Below are positions 52,561-60,856 of a DNA stretch of 64,000 nt, piece after piece (the first letter of the stretch is position 1; the number at the start of each line of letters is the position of its first letter). This DNA comes from Streptomyces spinosisporus (GTDB lineage Bacteria > Actinomycetota > Actinomycetes > Streptomycetales > Streptomycetaceae): positions 1,116,001 to 1,180,000 of the forward strand of contig NZ_JALDAX010000001.1 of assembly GCF_022698145.1 (NCBI RefSeq). Reading direction: 5' to 3'. The notes beneath the pieces were generated by a model. The model was not told where the DNA came from. It searched no databases and saw only the letters and a list, made by a program, of their open reading frames with translations. Position numbers and translations under genes: made by a program.

Positions 52561-53616
52561 TCAGTGCTCGTGCGGGCCGGGCCGGTGGACGGGGCCGTGG
52601 GCGTCGTCGCAGTGCTCCGTCGGCTCGGTCGACGCCGTGGTGATCTGCAGCAGCTCCTTGGCGTCGGTGTCCTCGCCGAGGTGGTCGACCTGGAGGGTGG
52701 CGTGGCCGATGCCGTGCTTGTCGCGCAGCAGCTGCTGCAGATGGCGGCGTACCGCGTGGCAGTCGCCGCCCGGTTCGACCAGGACGTGCGCGGAGAGTGC
52801 GGGCTCGCCGGAGGTGATGGTCCATACGTGCAGGTCGTGGATCTCCACGACCTGATGCTGCTCGGCGAGCTGGTCGCCGATCTCGTCGGGGTCGAAGCCG
52901 ACCGGTGCGGCCTCCAGGAAGATCCGTCCCGAGTCGCGCACCAGCCCGTAGCCCGCCTTGAACATGAGCGCGACCACGACGAGCGTGGCGATGGCGTCGG
53001 CGCGGGCGAACCCGGTCAGTACGACGATCAGGGCGGCGACGGCCGTACCGATGAAGGCGAACAGGTCGTTGAGGATGTGCTGGTAGGCGCCCTCCACGTT
53101 CAGGGAGCTGCGGTTCGCCCGGGAGATGCACCAGGTGGCGACGACGTTGACGACGATGCCGGTGAGCGCGGTGGCCAGCATCAGCCCGCCCTCGACCTCG
53201 GGCGGGCTGACGAGCCGGCGGACCGCCTCGTACGCCAGCCAGGTCCCGAGCAGCAGCAGCGTCAGCCCGTTGGCCTGGGCGGAGAGGATCTCCGCACGCT
53301 TGAGGCCGTAGGTGAAGCCGCCGCGGGCGGGGCGGGCCGACAGCCGCATCGCGATGAGCGCGAGCACGATCGAGGCGGCGTCGGTGAGCATGTGCGCCGC
53401 GTCCGAGATCAACGCCAGGGAGCCTGCGAGGATGCCGACGACGACCTCCACCGCCATGAACACCGTGATCAGGGCGAGCGCGATGGCCAGCCAGCGACGG
53501 TCGGCGTCCGCCGAGACACCGTGCGCGTGCCCGGCATGCCCGCCCGCGCCGTGCCCATGATCGTCGTGGCCGTGGCCGTAGTGTCCGTGGCCCGGCTCGT
53601 GCTCGTGATCGCTCAT
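52561..53616 (-). CDS. cation diffusion facilitator metal exporter
   Basis: Protein of 351 residues of the CDF family (ZitB/CzcD-like zinc exporters). His-rich cytoplasmic N-terminus (residues 4-32), six helices, metal site residues in ISDAAHMLTDAAS and HILNDLFAF, and a C-terminal ferredoxin-like domain (HDLHVWTITSGEPALSAHVLV). It exchanges Zn2+ (possibly Co2+ or Cd2+) for protons and lies in the cytoplasmic membrane. A second His-rich tail (HRPGPHEH) ends the protein. No metalloregulator gene is adjacent. Confidence 0.93.
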   Translation of the reverse strand: MSDHEHEPGHGHYGHGHDDHGHGAGGHAGHAHGVSADADRRWLAIALALITVFMAVEVVVGILAGSLALISDAAHMLTDAASIVLALIAMRLSARPARGGFTYGLKRAEILSAQANGLTLLLLGTWLAYEAVRRLVSPPEVEGGLMLATALTGIVVNVVATWCISRANRSSLNVEGAYQHILNDLFAFIGTAVAALIVVLTGFARADAIATLVVVALMFKAGYGLVRDSGRIFLEAAPVGFDPDEIGDQLAEQHQVVEIHDLHVWTITSGEPALSAHVLVEPGGDCHAVRRHLQQLLRDKHGIGHATLQVDHLGEDTDAKELLQITTASTEPTEHCDDAHGPVHRPGPHEH

Positions 53617-53805
53617 GTTCTACGCCTTCCCCCTCGCATCGGTCCCCGGCCGCAGTGAAACGCATGATCGGGGCAATCGCCAAAGGCTGCACCGGTGACC
53701 GTTGTCATCTCCGTTAACACGGCTCTGACCTGGGAAAACCTCATGCCCGCGGATGGAAATGGGCCCTGTTTCCAGTATGGCCACCGGCGGCGCGGAACGG
53801 GCCGG

Positions 53806-54666
53806 TCAGACCCCCGGCACCGGTTGCGGGCGGACGGTGAGGATCTGCTGGGCCTGGCCGACGGGGCCGTGGACGTCGTGCAGGACGGTGCTGGTCAGGC
53901 CCTGCCCGGTGGGGCCGAAGGTGACCGTGGTGTCCAGACCCGTCCAGGGGCCGCGCGGCCGGCGGTGCAGATGGACCGTGAGGTCGACGTTGGGGAACAT
54001 CCACTCGGCGGGCGACTGGCGCACGGCGATGCCGTTCGCGGTGTCGACCAGGGCGAGATAGGACGCGAGCGGGCTGACCTCCTGGCCCGCGACCAGGTCC
54101 AGCGGGGTGCTCACCCACGCGGTCGTACGGCCCGGCCTGGGCGGTCCGACGGGGCGTACGTCCACGGAGGCGATGTAGCCGCCGGGCCAGTCCTCGGACA
54201 TGCGCCAGGGGGCCAGCGACTCCGGCGGGGCGAGGCGGTCGTCGGGGCCGCCCGCGACCGCGGCGGTGTCGACGGCGGTGAGGTACCAGGCCCGGGCCCG
54301 GACGACGGGACGGCCGGCGATCCGTACGACCGCCTCGACGAGCTCGATGGTGCGGCCGGGGCGGATGGTCTCCACCTCGATCTCGCACTCGTCGAGGGCG
54401 AGCCGGCCGAGGATGTCGTAGCTGATCCGGGAGAGCAGCAGCCCGCTGTCCGAACCGTCCGGACCATCCGGGCCGTCAGGGCCGTCCGGGCCCGCGGCCC
54501 GATGGCGGTCCAGGGCGTGGACGATCAGTCCGCCCAGCGGGCTGAAGTGCTGATCGTTCGGGTCCCAGGCGCCGCTCGCGTGGTGCGTCGGCTTGTAGCG
54601 GTGCTCGTCTATGGCCTCGAAGTAGCTGCCCTCCAGGGAGGGCGAGGGCGAGGTCGTCAGGGACAC
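53806..54666 (-). CDS. acyl-CoA thioesterase-like (double hotdog) protein
   Basis: Protein of 286 residues resembling the TesB-like thioesterase family: an N-terminal hotdog (FSPLGGLIVHAL, SRISYDILGRL, IELVEAVVRIAGRPVVRARAWYL) and a second with YLALVDTANGI and LTVHLHRRPRGPWTGL. These proteins hydrolyse acyl-CoA thioesters; substrate unknown. The linker holds PDGPDGPDG repeats from a 9-bp repeat. GTG 54666 is preferred because AAGGAG lies 9 nt upstream; ATG 54720 would add 18 basic residues with no good ribosome site. Confidence 0.82.
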   Translation of the reverse strand: MSLTTSPSPSLEGSYFEAIDEHRYKPTHHASGAWDPNDQHFSPLGGLIVHALDRHRAAGPDGPDGPDGPDGSDSGLLLSRISYDILGRLALDECEIEVETIRPGRTIELVEAVVRIAGRPVVRARAWYLTAVDTAAVAGGPDDRLAPPESLAPWRMSEDWPGGYIASVDVRPVGPPRPGRTTAWVSTPLDLVAGQEVSPLASYLALVDTANGIAVRQSPAEWMFPNVDLTVHLHRRPRGPWTGLDTTVTFGPTGQGLTSTVLHDVHGPVGQAQQILTVRPQPVPGV

Positions 54667-54861
54667 GGGCCGTTTCTCCTTGCGGGCACGCGCGCGCGGG
54701 GGCGCGAGTGCCGTTGTCATGTCAGCTGCTCGGCACGTTACCGGGCGGGCCGCGTCGTGCGCCCGTGAGAAAGTGCACAGTGCACCGATTTTGCAGGCGG
54801 CATGATGTGTGCGAGCCCGGCACGGGCGGAGTCGAGACCATCATGAAGCGGGGAGGGCGCC

Positions 54862-55530
54862 ATGCGGGCGGCCTATCACGAGGAGCTGGAGTCGATCGGT
54901 GACAGCCTGGTGGACATGGCGAACCTGGTCACGTCGGCCATGGGCCGGGCCACCAGCGCTTTGCTGGACGCCGATCTGCAGCTCGCAGAGTCGGTGATCG
55001 CGGGCGGTGACACGGTCGACGATCTGCAGCGCGACATGGAGAACCGGGCGGTCGCGGTGCTGGCGCGGCAGCAGCCGGTCGCCAGGGACCTGCGGCTGGT
55101 CGTCACGTCGCTGCGCATGAGCGCGGATCTGGAGCGCTGCGGGGTTCTCGCCCAGCACGTGGCCAAGGTGGCCCGGCGCAGGTTTCCCGACCAGGCCGTG
55201 CCGCGGGACCTTCGCCGCACGATCCTGGAGATGGGGCAGCTCGCTCAGCGGCTGATGGCGCAGGCCGCGGAAGTGATCGTCACCCGCGACGTCGAGTCCG
55301 CCCTCCAGCTGGAGAAGGACGACGACCGGATGGACGAGCTGCACCGCATGATCTTCCATCACCTCCTGGACGAGAAGTGGCACCACGGCGTGGAGACGGC
55401 CGTGGACGTCACCCTCGTCGGCCGCTACTACGAGCGGTTCGCCGACCACGCGGTGTCCGTGGCCAAGCGCGTCGTCTATCTGGTCACCGGGGAACACGCC
55501 GACGGCCTGCCCGCGGACGGCTGCGCCTGA
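54862..55530 (+). CDS. phoU: phosphate signalling protein PhoU
   Basis: Protein of 222 residues with two PhoU helical bundles (MRAAYHEELESIGDSLVDMANLV and the DDRMDELHRMIF half), each with the metal-binding acidic pattern, ending with YYERFADHAVSVAKRVVYLVTG. PhoU links the Pst phosphate transporter to the PhoR kinase and represses the Pho response. GGGGAGGG precedes ATG 54862. No pst or phoRP genes adjoin in this window, so it stands alone here. Its 3' end overlaps the convergent regulator gene by 55 nt. Confidence 0.95.
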   Translation: MRAAYHEELESIGDSLVDMANLVTSAMGRATSALLDADLQLAESVIAGGDTVDDLQRDMENRAVAVLARQQPVARDLRLVVTSLRMSADLERCGVLAQHVAKVARRRFPDQAVPRDLRRTILEMGQLAQRLMAQAAEVIVTRDVESALQLEKDDDRMDELHRMIFHHLLDEKWHHGVETAVDVTLVGRYYERFADHAVSVAKRVVYLVTGEHADGLPADGCA

Positions 55531-57065
55531 CCCCTACCGGACCGTGCGTGGTGCGAGCCCCGCCCCGGCACCTGTATCCCGTAGTGGGCGATCTTGCGGT
55601 AGATCGTTGCGCGGCTCATGCCGAGGCGTTCCGCGGCTTGTGCGACGGTGGTGCCGGGTTCGGTCAACGACCGTACGATCTCGTCCCGTTCGAGCTGCTC
55701 GATACGGCTCAGCCGGCGGGCGGTGTCGGTGAAGAACTCGGCGGGCAGGTGCTGTATGTCGACGGTGTCGGTGCGGGAGGCGGCCTCCTGGACGACGCGG
55801 CGCAGTTGGCGTGCGTTCTCCGGCCAGGCGTGGGCGCAGAGCGCGCGGGCGGCAGCGGGGGTGAAGGTGACGGTGCGTCCGCGGTGCCGCAGTGCGAAGA
55901 GGTCGGCGAGCGGGAGGACGTCCTCGGGGCGCAGCCGCAGCGGCGGCACCTCCACCACGGAGTCCACGAGCGGCCGTAGCACCGCCGGGATCGCTTCGTA
56001 GCGCTCGGCGGTGACGACGAACGGCTGTGGCGGCCGGTCGGCACCGGGGGTGACCGGGCGGCGGGCGGACGCGAGGACCTCGGCGAGCCGGTCGGCGGCC
56101 CACGCGGGCAGCGCGTCCGTCGCCTCCAGGACCACACAGGTGTCGTTTTTGACGAGCTCGGGCGCCCACAGGCTCAGCCACGGCTCGATGTCGGCGTCGT
56201 TCGGGGGAGTCGCGCCGAGCAGCCGCTCCCTGGGCCGCACGGCCCGGCGCGCACGGCAGGCCAGGGCGGTCTTCCCCGCGCCGGGTTCGCCCACGACTGC
56301 CAGCGCCTCGCCCCGGGCCATGGCCGCGCGGGCCCGCTCCAGGGCGCGGGTCCAGCCCGGCGACAGAGGCGGCTCCGGCCGCTCCCGGTCCGCGAGCCCC
56401 GCGACCTGCACCCGGAACACCTTGCCGCGGGGCGCCCGGTACACGGCCTTTCCGGGATGGCTTCCCCTCGCCAGCATCAGGGCGCTCGTATTGCCGGCGG
56501 CGGCCTGCGCGAGGGCCAGCAGCAGCGCCGACGACTCGTCCGACCACGTGGTCAGATTGACGCTGCCGGCCAGTTCGCCGCTGGCCGGGTCGAGCACCGG
56601 CACCGCAGCGCAGGTGAAGCCCCGCAGCTCCGCGCAGTAGTGCTCGTCGGCCCGCACGAGGGAGGGGGCGCGGTCGGCGAGGGCGAGCCCGAGACCGTTG
56701 GTGCCCGCGTTCTGCTCGGCGAAGTAGAAGCCGGGGGCCAGATGCACCCGGTCCAGGGCACGGTCGACCGCGGGATCGTCCGTCAGCCGGCACAGCACCA
56801 GACCGTCACTGCCCGTGATCATCATGCTGACCGGCTCGTTGGCCAGCGTCGACCGCAGCCCCTGCAACACCTCCCGGCCGCAGTCGTACAGCAGCGACTC
56901 CGTGTCGACGAACCCGGTGAAGACCGGCTCGACGTGATCGGGCGCCACGCCGTAGCGCCTGCTGCGCTGCCACGAGGCGCGCAGCCGCGGCGCCAGCGTG
57001 GCGATGCCGCTGCCGTCCTCGCTCCGGCGTCCTTCGGGCCGTGGCGGATTCGTCCCGTCGTCCAT
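55476..57065 (-). CDS. AcoR/MimR-like activator with GAF, degenerate AAA+ and Fis domains
   Basis: Protein of 529 residues. GAF-type sensor at about 60-195 (HLAPGFYFAEQNAGTNGLGLAL, GFTCAAVPVLDPASGELAGSVNLT), a central AAA+ region with Walker A GEPGAGKT (259-266) and WPENARQLRRVVQEA, and a C-terminal Fis helix-turn-helix (VAQAAERLGMSRATIYRKI). The GAFTGA loop that contacts sigma-54 is absent. GGAGG precedes ATG 57065. It is divergent from the amidohydrolase, MIP18-like and ADH operon. In prm/mim clusters a regulator of this class (MimR) controls alkane/phenol monooxygenase genes. Confidence 0.88.
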   Translation of the reverse strand: MDDGTNPPRPEGRRSEDGSGIATLAPRLRASWQRSRRYGVAPDHVEPVFTGFVDTESLLYDCGREVLQGLRSTLANEPVSMMITGSDGLVLCRLTDDPAVDRALDRVHLAPGFYFAEQNAGTNGLGLALADRAPSLVRADEHYCAELRGFTCAAVPVLDPASGELAGSVNLTTWSDESSALLLALAQAAAGNTSALMLARGSHPGKAVYRAPRGKVFRVQVAGLADRERPEPPLSPGWTRALERARAAMARGEALAVVGEPGAGKTALACRARRAVRPRERLLGATPPNDADIEPWLSLWAPELVKNDTCVVLEATDALPAWAADRLAEVLASARRPVTPGADRPPQPFVVTAERYEAIPAVLRPLVDSVVEVPPLRLRPEDVLPLADLFALRHRGRTVTFTPAAARALCAHAWPENARQLRRVVQEAASRTDTVDIQHLPAEFFTDTARRLSRIEQLERDEIVRSLTEPGTTVAQAAERLGMSRATIYRKIAHYGIQVPGRGSHHARSGRGQAQPSAGRPSACSPVTR

Positions 57066-57234
57066 CGAAACCTCCACCTGCGCGTCGTTGCGCCTGTCCG
57101 GCCAGCGTAGGTCCGCGGCCCCGGCCCGGACAGCGCCCGGTGTCTCAAAGTGAGACACGCCGGGACTGCCCACGACCGTGCTCGCTGCCTAGCGTCGCTG
57201 ACATCCCCGATGGCACGGAACATGGAGGCCGCAC

Positions 57235-58233
57235 ATGTACGCCAAGGACGGCGAGACCTATTTCGTCGTGGACGCACACATCGCGCTCTGGGACGCCCGG
57301 CCCGAGAACCAGCTCAACATCCACGGCAAGCAGTTCATCGACTGCTTCTACGACTACCACCGCAACCTCAGCCCCGAGTCCGAGGTGTGGCCGTACGAGG
57401 AGTACCTCTACTACGGCAGCGAGCGGCTGATGAAGGACCTGTTCGCCGAGGGACACGTCGATCACGCCATCTTCCAGCCCGCCCTGCTCAGCGCCTTCTA
57501 CCGCACCGGCTTCGGGCAGACCGAGGAGGCGTTCGCGCTCGCCGAGCAGCACCCCGACAAGCTCACGTACAACCACTGCTGGGACCCGCGCCACGAGCAG
57601 GCCGGTCTCGACCAACTGCGGCGCGACGCCGAGCGGTTCCACCTCAAGGGTGTCAAGCTCTACACCGCCGAGTGGCAAGGCGACTCGCGCGGCTACAAGC
57701 TCGACGACCCTTGGTCGTACCGCTATCTGGAGACGGCCCAGGAACTCGGCATCAAGAACATCCACATCCACAAGGGCCCCACCATCCGCCCCCTGGACCG
57801 CGACGCCTTCGACGTGGCGGACGTCGACAAGGTCGCCACCGACTTCACGGACCTTAATTTCGTGGTGGAGCACTGCGGACTGCCACGCCTCGAGGACTTC
57901 TGCTGGATCGCCACCCAGGAGCCCAATGTGCACGCGGGCCTGGCCGTCGCGATGCCGTTCATCCACACCCGCCCGCGCTACTTCGCCCAGATCATCGCCG
58001 AGTTGCTCTACTGGGTGGGCGAGGACCGCATCCAGTTCTCCAGCGACTACGCGCTGTGGACGCCGCGTTGGCTCGTGGAGAGGTTCGTCGACTTCCAGAT
58101 CCCCGAGGACATGGACGACTACGCACCGCTCACCGTGGCCCAGAAGAAGAAGATCCTCGGCCTGAACGCCGCCGCCATGTACGACATCCCGGTGCCCGCC
58201 GAGTGCGCGGTCACCGAGCCCGCGGCGGTGTGA
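57235..58233 (+). CDS. amidohydrolase family protein of prm/mim-type clusters
   Basis: Protein of 332 residues of the amidohydrolase-2 family: VDAHIALWDARPENQLN at the start, KGVKLYTAEW, HIHKGPTIRPL, NFVVEHCGLPRL and the late metal-binding Asp in FSSDYALW. In Mycobacterium and Rhodococcus propane/phenol monooxygenase clusters a protein of this type follows the four monooxygenase genes and is needed for activity, perhaps for assembly. Here it is the first gene after the regulator and no monooxygenase gene precedes it. The next gene starts two bases after its stop. Confidence 0.88.
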   Translation: MYAKDGETYFVVDAHIALWDARPENQLNIHGKQFIDCFYDYHRNLSPESEVWPYEEYLYYGSERLMKDLFAEGHVDHAIFQPALLSAFYRTGFGQTEEAFALAEQHPDKLTYNHCWDPRHEQAGLDQLRRDAERFHLKGVKLYTAEWQGDSRGYKLDDPWSYRYLETAQELGIKNIHIHKGPTIRPLDRDAFDVADVDKVATDFTDLNFVVEHCGLPRLEDFCWIATQEPNVHAGLAVAMPFIHTRPRYFAQIIAELLYWVGEDRIQFSSDYALWTPRWLVERFVDFQIPEDMDDYAPLTVAQKKKILGLNAAAMYDIPVPAECAVTEPAAV

Positions 58234-58234
58234 G

Positions 58235-58969
58235 ATGCAATCCGACGACCTGCGACGCCGGGCGCACCACGCACTCGACGCCGTCCTCGACCCCGAACTC
58301 GACGAGCCCATCACCGACTTGGGGTTCGTCCACAGCCTGGACGCGGACGACACGGGACGCATCACCGTGCACCTGCGGCTCCCGACCTCCTTCTGTTCCC
58401 CCAACTTCGCCTATCTGATGGCCTCCGACGCCAAGGACGTCCTGTCCGCCCTGCCCGGCGCCGCAGCCGTCACGGTCGTCCTGGACGACCACCACGACTC
58501 GGACGTCATCAACCGCGGCCTGGCGGCGGACGCCGGCTTCCGCGGAACCTTCGGACCGGAGGCGGAGCAGGACCTGGAGGAACTGCGCGCCGTCTTCCGC
58601 CGCAAGGCACACGCCGCCGCCATGGAACGGGCCCTGACCCGGCTGCTCCGCACCCGCCCCGGCCTCACCGACGAGGGCCTGTACGACGTCGTCCTCGGCG
58701 ATCTGCCCGACGACGACACGACCCGGGCCCTGCTGCGCCGCCGCGCCGCACTCGGCCTCGACCCCCGGCCGACGGCGCCCGTGCTCGTCGACGACCACGG
58801 CGAACGCCCCCGCCCCGAGGACGTCCCGCTGCGCCTGCGCTTCGCCCGCGCGACCCGCATCTCCATCGAAGGAAACGCCCACTTCTGCCGTGGACTGCTG
58901 CGCACGCGGTACCCGGACGAGGCCACCGACCACCAGTCCCTCGCACCCCACAGGGAGGCCGTCTCGTGA
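58235..58969 (+). CDS. MIP18/DUF59-type iron-sulfur assembly protein with C-terminal extension
   Basis: Protein of 244 residues. MIP18 (DUF59/PaaD-like) domain at about 1-95: DAVLDPELDEPITDLGFVHS and LPTSFCSPNFAYLMASDAKD with the conserved Cys near 53. A charged C-terminal extension of about 145 residues includes FARATRISIEGNAHFCRGLLRTRYP with another Cys. Proteins of this type occur in prm/mim clusters and are thought to help metallocentre maturation. It is coupled to both neighbours (2-nt gap before, 4-nt overlap after). Confidence 0.87.
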   Translation: MQSDDLRRRAHHALDAVLDPELDEPITDLGFVHSLDADDTGRITVHLRLPTSFCSPNFAYLMASDAKDVLSALPGAAAVTVVLDDHHDSDVINRGLAADAGFRGTFGPEAEQDLEELRAVFRRKAHAAAMERALTRLLRTRPGLTDEGLYDVVLGDLPDDDTTRALLRRRAALGLDPRPTAPVLVDDHGERPRPEDVPLRLRFARATRISIEGNAHFCRGLLRTRYPDEATDHQSLAPHREAVS

Positions 58970-59991
58970 AAGCAGTGCAGGTCATCGGCTACCACCAGAA
59001 CCTGCGGATGACGGACGTCCCCGAGCCCGAGGTGTCGGGTCCGTTCGACGTCGTCGTCAAAATCGGCGGGGCCGGGGTGTGCCGTACGGACATCCACATC
59101 CTCGAAGGGCAGTGGGCCGAGAAGAGCGGCGTCACCCTGCCGTACACCATCGGCCACGAGAACGCCGGCTGGGTGCATGCGGTCGGCAGCGCCGTCACCA
59201 ATGTCGCCGTGGGCGACAAGGTCATCGTGCACCCGCTGATCACCTGCGGGCTGTGCCCCGCCTGCCGGGCCGGCGACGACGTCCACTGCGAGCAGAGCAG
59301 CTTCCCCGGCATCGACACCGCCGGGGGCTACGCCGAGTACCTCAGGACGTCCGCGCGGAGCGTGGTGCGCATCGACGACTCGCTCGAACCTGCGGACGTG
59401 GCCGCCCTCGCCGACGCCGGCCTGACCGCCTACCACGCGGCGGCCAAGGCGGCCCGCAGGCTGCGGCCGGGGCATCGCTGCGTGGTGATCGGCGCGGGCG
59501 GGCTCGGCCACATCGGCGTCCAGGTGCTGCGCGCCCTGACGGCGGCCGAGATCGTCGTCGTCGACCGCAACCCGGACGCGGTCAAGCTGGCCGGCGAGAT
59601 CGGCGCCCATCACGGGATCGTCGCCGACGGCAGCCATGTGGAGGCGGTCCTCGAACTGACCGGCGGCAACGGTGCCGAGACCGTCGTGGACTTCGTCGGC
59701 GAGGGCGGCGCCACCCGGGACGGCGTACGGATGCTGCGCCGGGCCGGCGACTACCACGTGGTCGGCTACGGCGAGAACATCGACGTGCCCACCATCGACA
59801 TCATCTCCACGGAGATCAACTTCATCGGCAACCTGGTCGGTTCGTACAACGATCTCAGCGAGCTCATGGTCCTCGCCGCACAGGGCCATGTCCGGCTGCA
59901 CACCGAGAAGTACGCGCTCGACGACTTCCAGTCCGCCCTGGACGACCTCGGCGCGGGCCGGGTCAGGGGACGCGCGATCCTGGTGCCCTGA
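58966..59991 (+). CDS. zinc-dependent alcohol dehydrogenase of prm/mim-type clusters
   Basis: Medium-chain dehydrogenase of 341 residues. Catalytic zinc residues in GVCRTDIHILEGQW and GHENAGWV, structural zinc cysteines in CGLCPACRAGDDVHC, nucleotide fold IGAGGLGHIGVQ. It oxidises an alcohol, presumably the product of a hydroxylase (a secondary alcohol in prm/mim clusters). GTG 58966 overlaps the previous stop. It ends the operon, and no groEL gene follows, unlike typical prm/mim operons. Confidence 0.9.
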   Translation: MKAVQVIGYHQNLRMTDVPEPEVSGPFDVVVKIGGAGVCRTDIHILEGQWAEKSGVTLPYTIGHENAGWVHAVGSAVTNVAVGDKVIVHPLITCGLCPACRAGDDVHCEQSSFPGIDTAGGYAEYLRTSARSVVRIDDSLEPADVAALADAGLTAYHAAAKAARRLRPGHRCVVIGAGGLGHIGVQVLRALTAAEIVVVDRNPDAVKLAGEIGAHHGIVADGSHVEAVLELTGGNGAETVVDFVGEGGATRDGVRMLRRAGDYHVVGYGENIDVPTIDIISTEINFIGNLVGSYNDLSELMVLAAQGHVRLHTEKYALDDFQSALDDLGAGRVRGRAILVP

Positions 59992-60033
59992 CGACCGGTC
60001 GTACACGGTCGACGGGCTCGGTCGAGCCGGTGC

Positions 60034-60762
60034 TCAGCCGAGCCCGTCGAGCATCAGCCCGAGGGTGAAGTCGAAGCGGTCGTGGAGGGTCCCGGCGGTG
60101 AGCTCGGCGGCGTAGCGCTTGCTGTTCGGGAAGGTGTCGGGCAGTGCCGCGAACCGGCGCAGCAGTTCGTCGCGCCCGACGACCCACTCCTCGTCACTGC
60201 GCGCGAGCCGCCTGTTCGCCAGCGACACCTCGAGGCTGTAGGCGCCGACGTAGAGCATGAGTGAGTCGATGGCCCAGGCGGCGGTCTGCGGGGCGATGCC
60301 CCCGGCGAGCAGGATGGCGAGCATTCCCTCGCCGACGCGCAGTGTGTCCAGATTGGACGGGGCGGAGGCGAAGGCGGCCCGGGAGATGCCGGGGTAGCGC
60401 AGGTACTGGTCGCGCAGCTGGGTGCAGACTCCGGTGATCTGCTGCCGCCAGCGGTCGGGGTCCGGTTCCGGCAGCTCGATCTCGGCGCACAGCCGGCCGA
60501 TGAGCAGCTCGTCCAGGTCCTCCTTGTTGACCACGTGGGCGTAGAGCGAGGAGGGTCCCGTCTCCAGGGCGGCGGCCACCCGCCGCATCGTCAGGGCCTC
60601 GTAGCCCTCCGCCTCCACGATGCCGAACGCGGAGGCGATGATCGCGTCGACCGTGATCGGCTTCTTGCGCCCGCCGGACGGTCCGCGCCGGGCGGCGGGC
60701 GCGTCCGGGCCGGTGCCGAGCTGGTGCCGCGCTGCGCGCCGTTCCTGCGGAGTCGGTGACAT
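60034..60762 (-). CDS. TetR family regulator of the divergent MFS gene
   Basis: Protein of 242 residues. An Arg/Ala-rich start precedes the DNA-binding domain at about 36-83 (ITVDAIIASAFGIVEAEGYEALTMRRVAAAL, SSLYAHVVNKEDL), then a TetR_C_1-type effector domain, as in tetracycline-class repressors. The divergent MFS exporter and four GAAC-N3-GTTC sites between the two genes make it the likely repressor of that pump and of itself. Confidence 0.92.
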   Translation of the reverse strand: MSPTPQERRAARHQLGTGPDAPAARRGPSGGRKKPITVDAIIASAFGIVEAEGYEALTMRRVAAALETGPSSLYAHVVNKEDLDELLIGRLCAEIELPEPDPDRWRQQITGVCTQLRDQYLRYPGISRAAFASAPSNLDTLRVGEGMLAILLAGGIAPQTAAWAIDSLMLYVGAYSLEVSLANRRLARSDEEWVVGRDELLRRFAALPDTFPNSKRYAAELTAGTLHDRFDFTLGLMLDGLG

Positions 60763-60784
60763 GCGGGCAGTCTAGCGGATCTAC

Positions 60785-60856
60785 GAACAGTGTTCTACGT
60801 CACTAGGAACACTGTTCGCCTTGCTCTGAACAATGTTCGTCTGTAGAACGGTGTTC
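60785..60856. promoter_or_regulatory. four tandem GAAC-N3-GTTC operators
   Basis: GAACAGTGTTC (60785-60795), GAACACTGTTC (60807-60817), GAACAATGTTC (60828-60838) and GAACGGTGTTC (60846-60856) lie at centre spacings of 22, 21 and 18 bp between the divergent TetR and MFS genes. The last abuts the MFS GTG at 60857. Confidence 0.92.

Noticed and set aside
53617..53805. GGAAATGGGCCCTGTTTCC as a metalloregulator box for the CDF exporter
   Set aside because: The arms are asymmetric and it lies on the thioesterase-gene end of the gap; it does not resemble Zur or ArsR/CzrA sites well enough to call.
57235..59991. Reading the amidohydrolase-MIP18-ADH operon as a phenylacetate (paa) remnant because of the PaaD-like domain
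   Set aside because: No PaaA/B/C/E homologue is present, and the amidohydrolase plus ADH with a MimR-like regulator match prm/mim clusters better.
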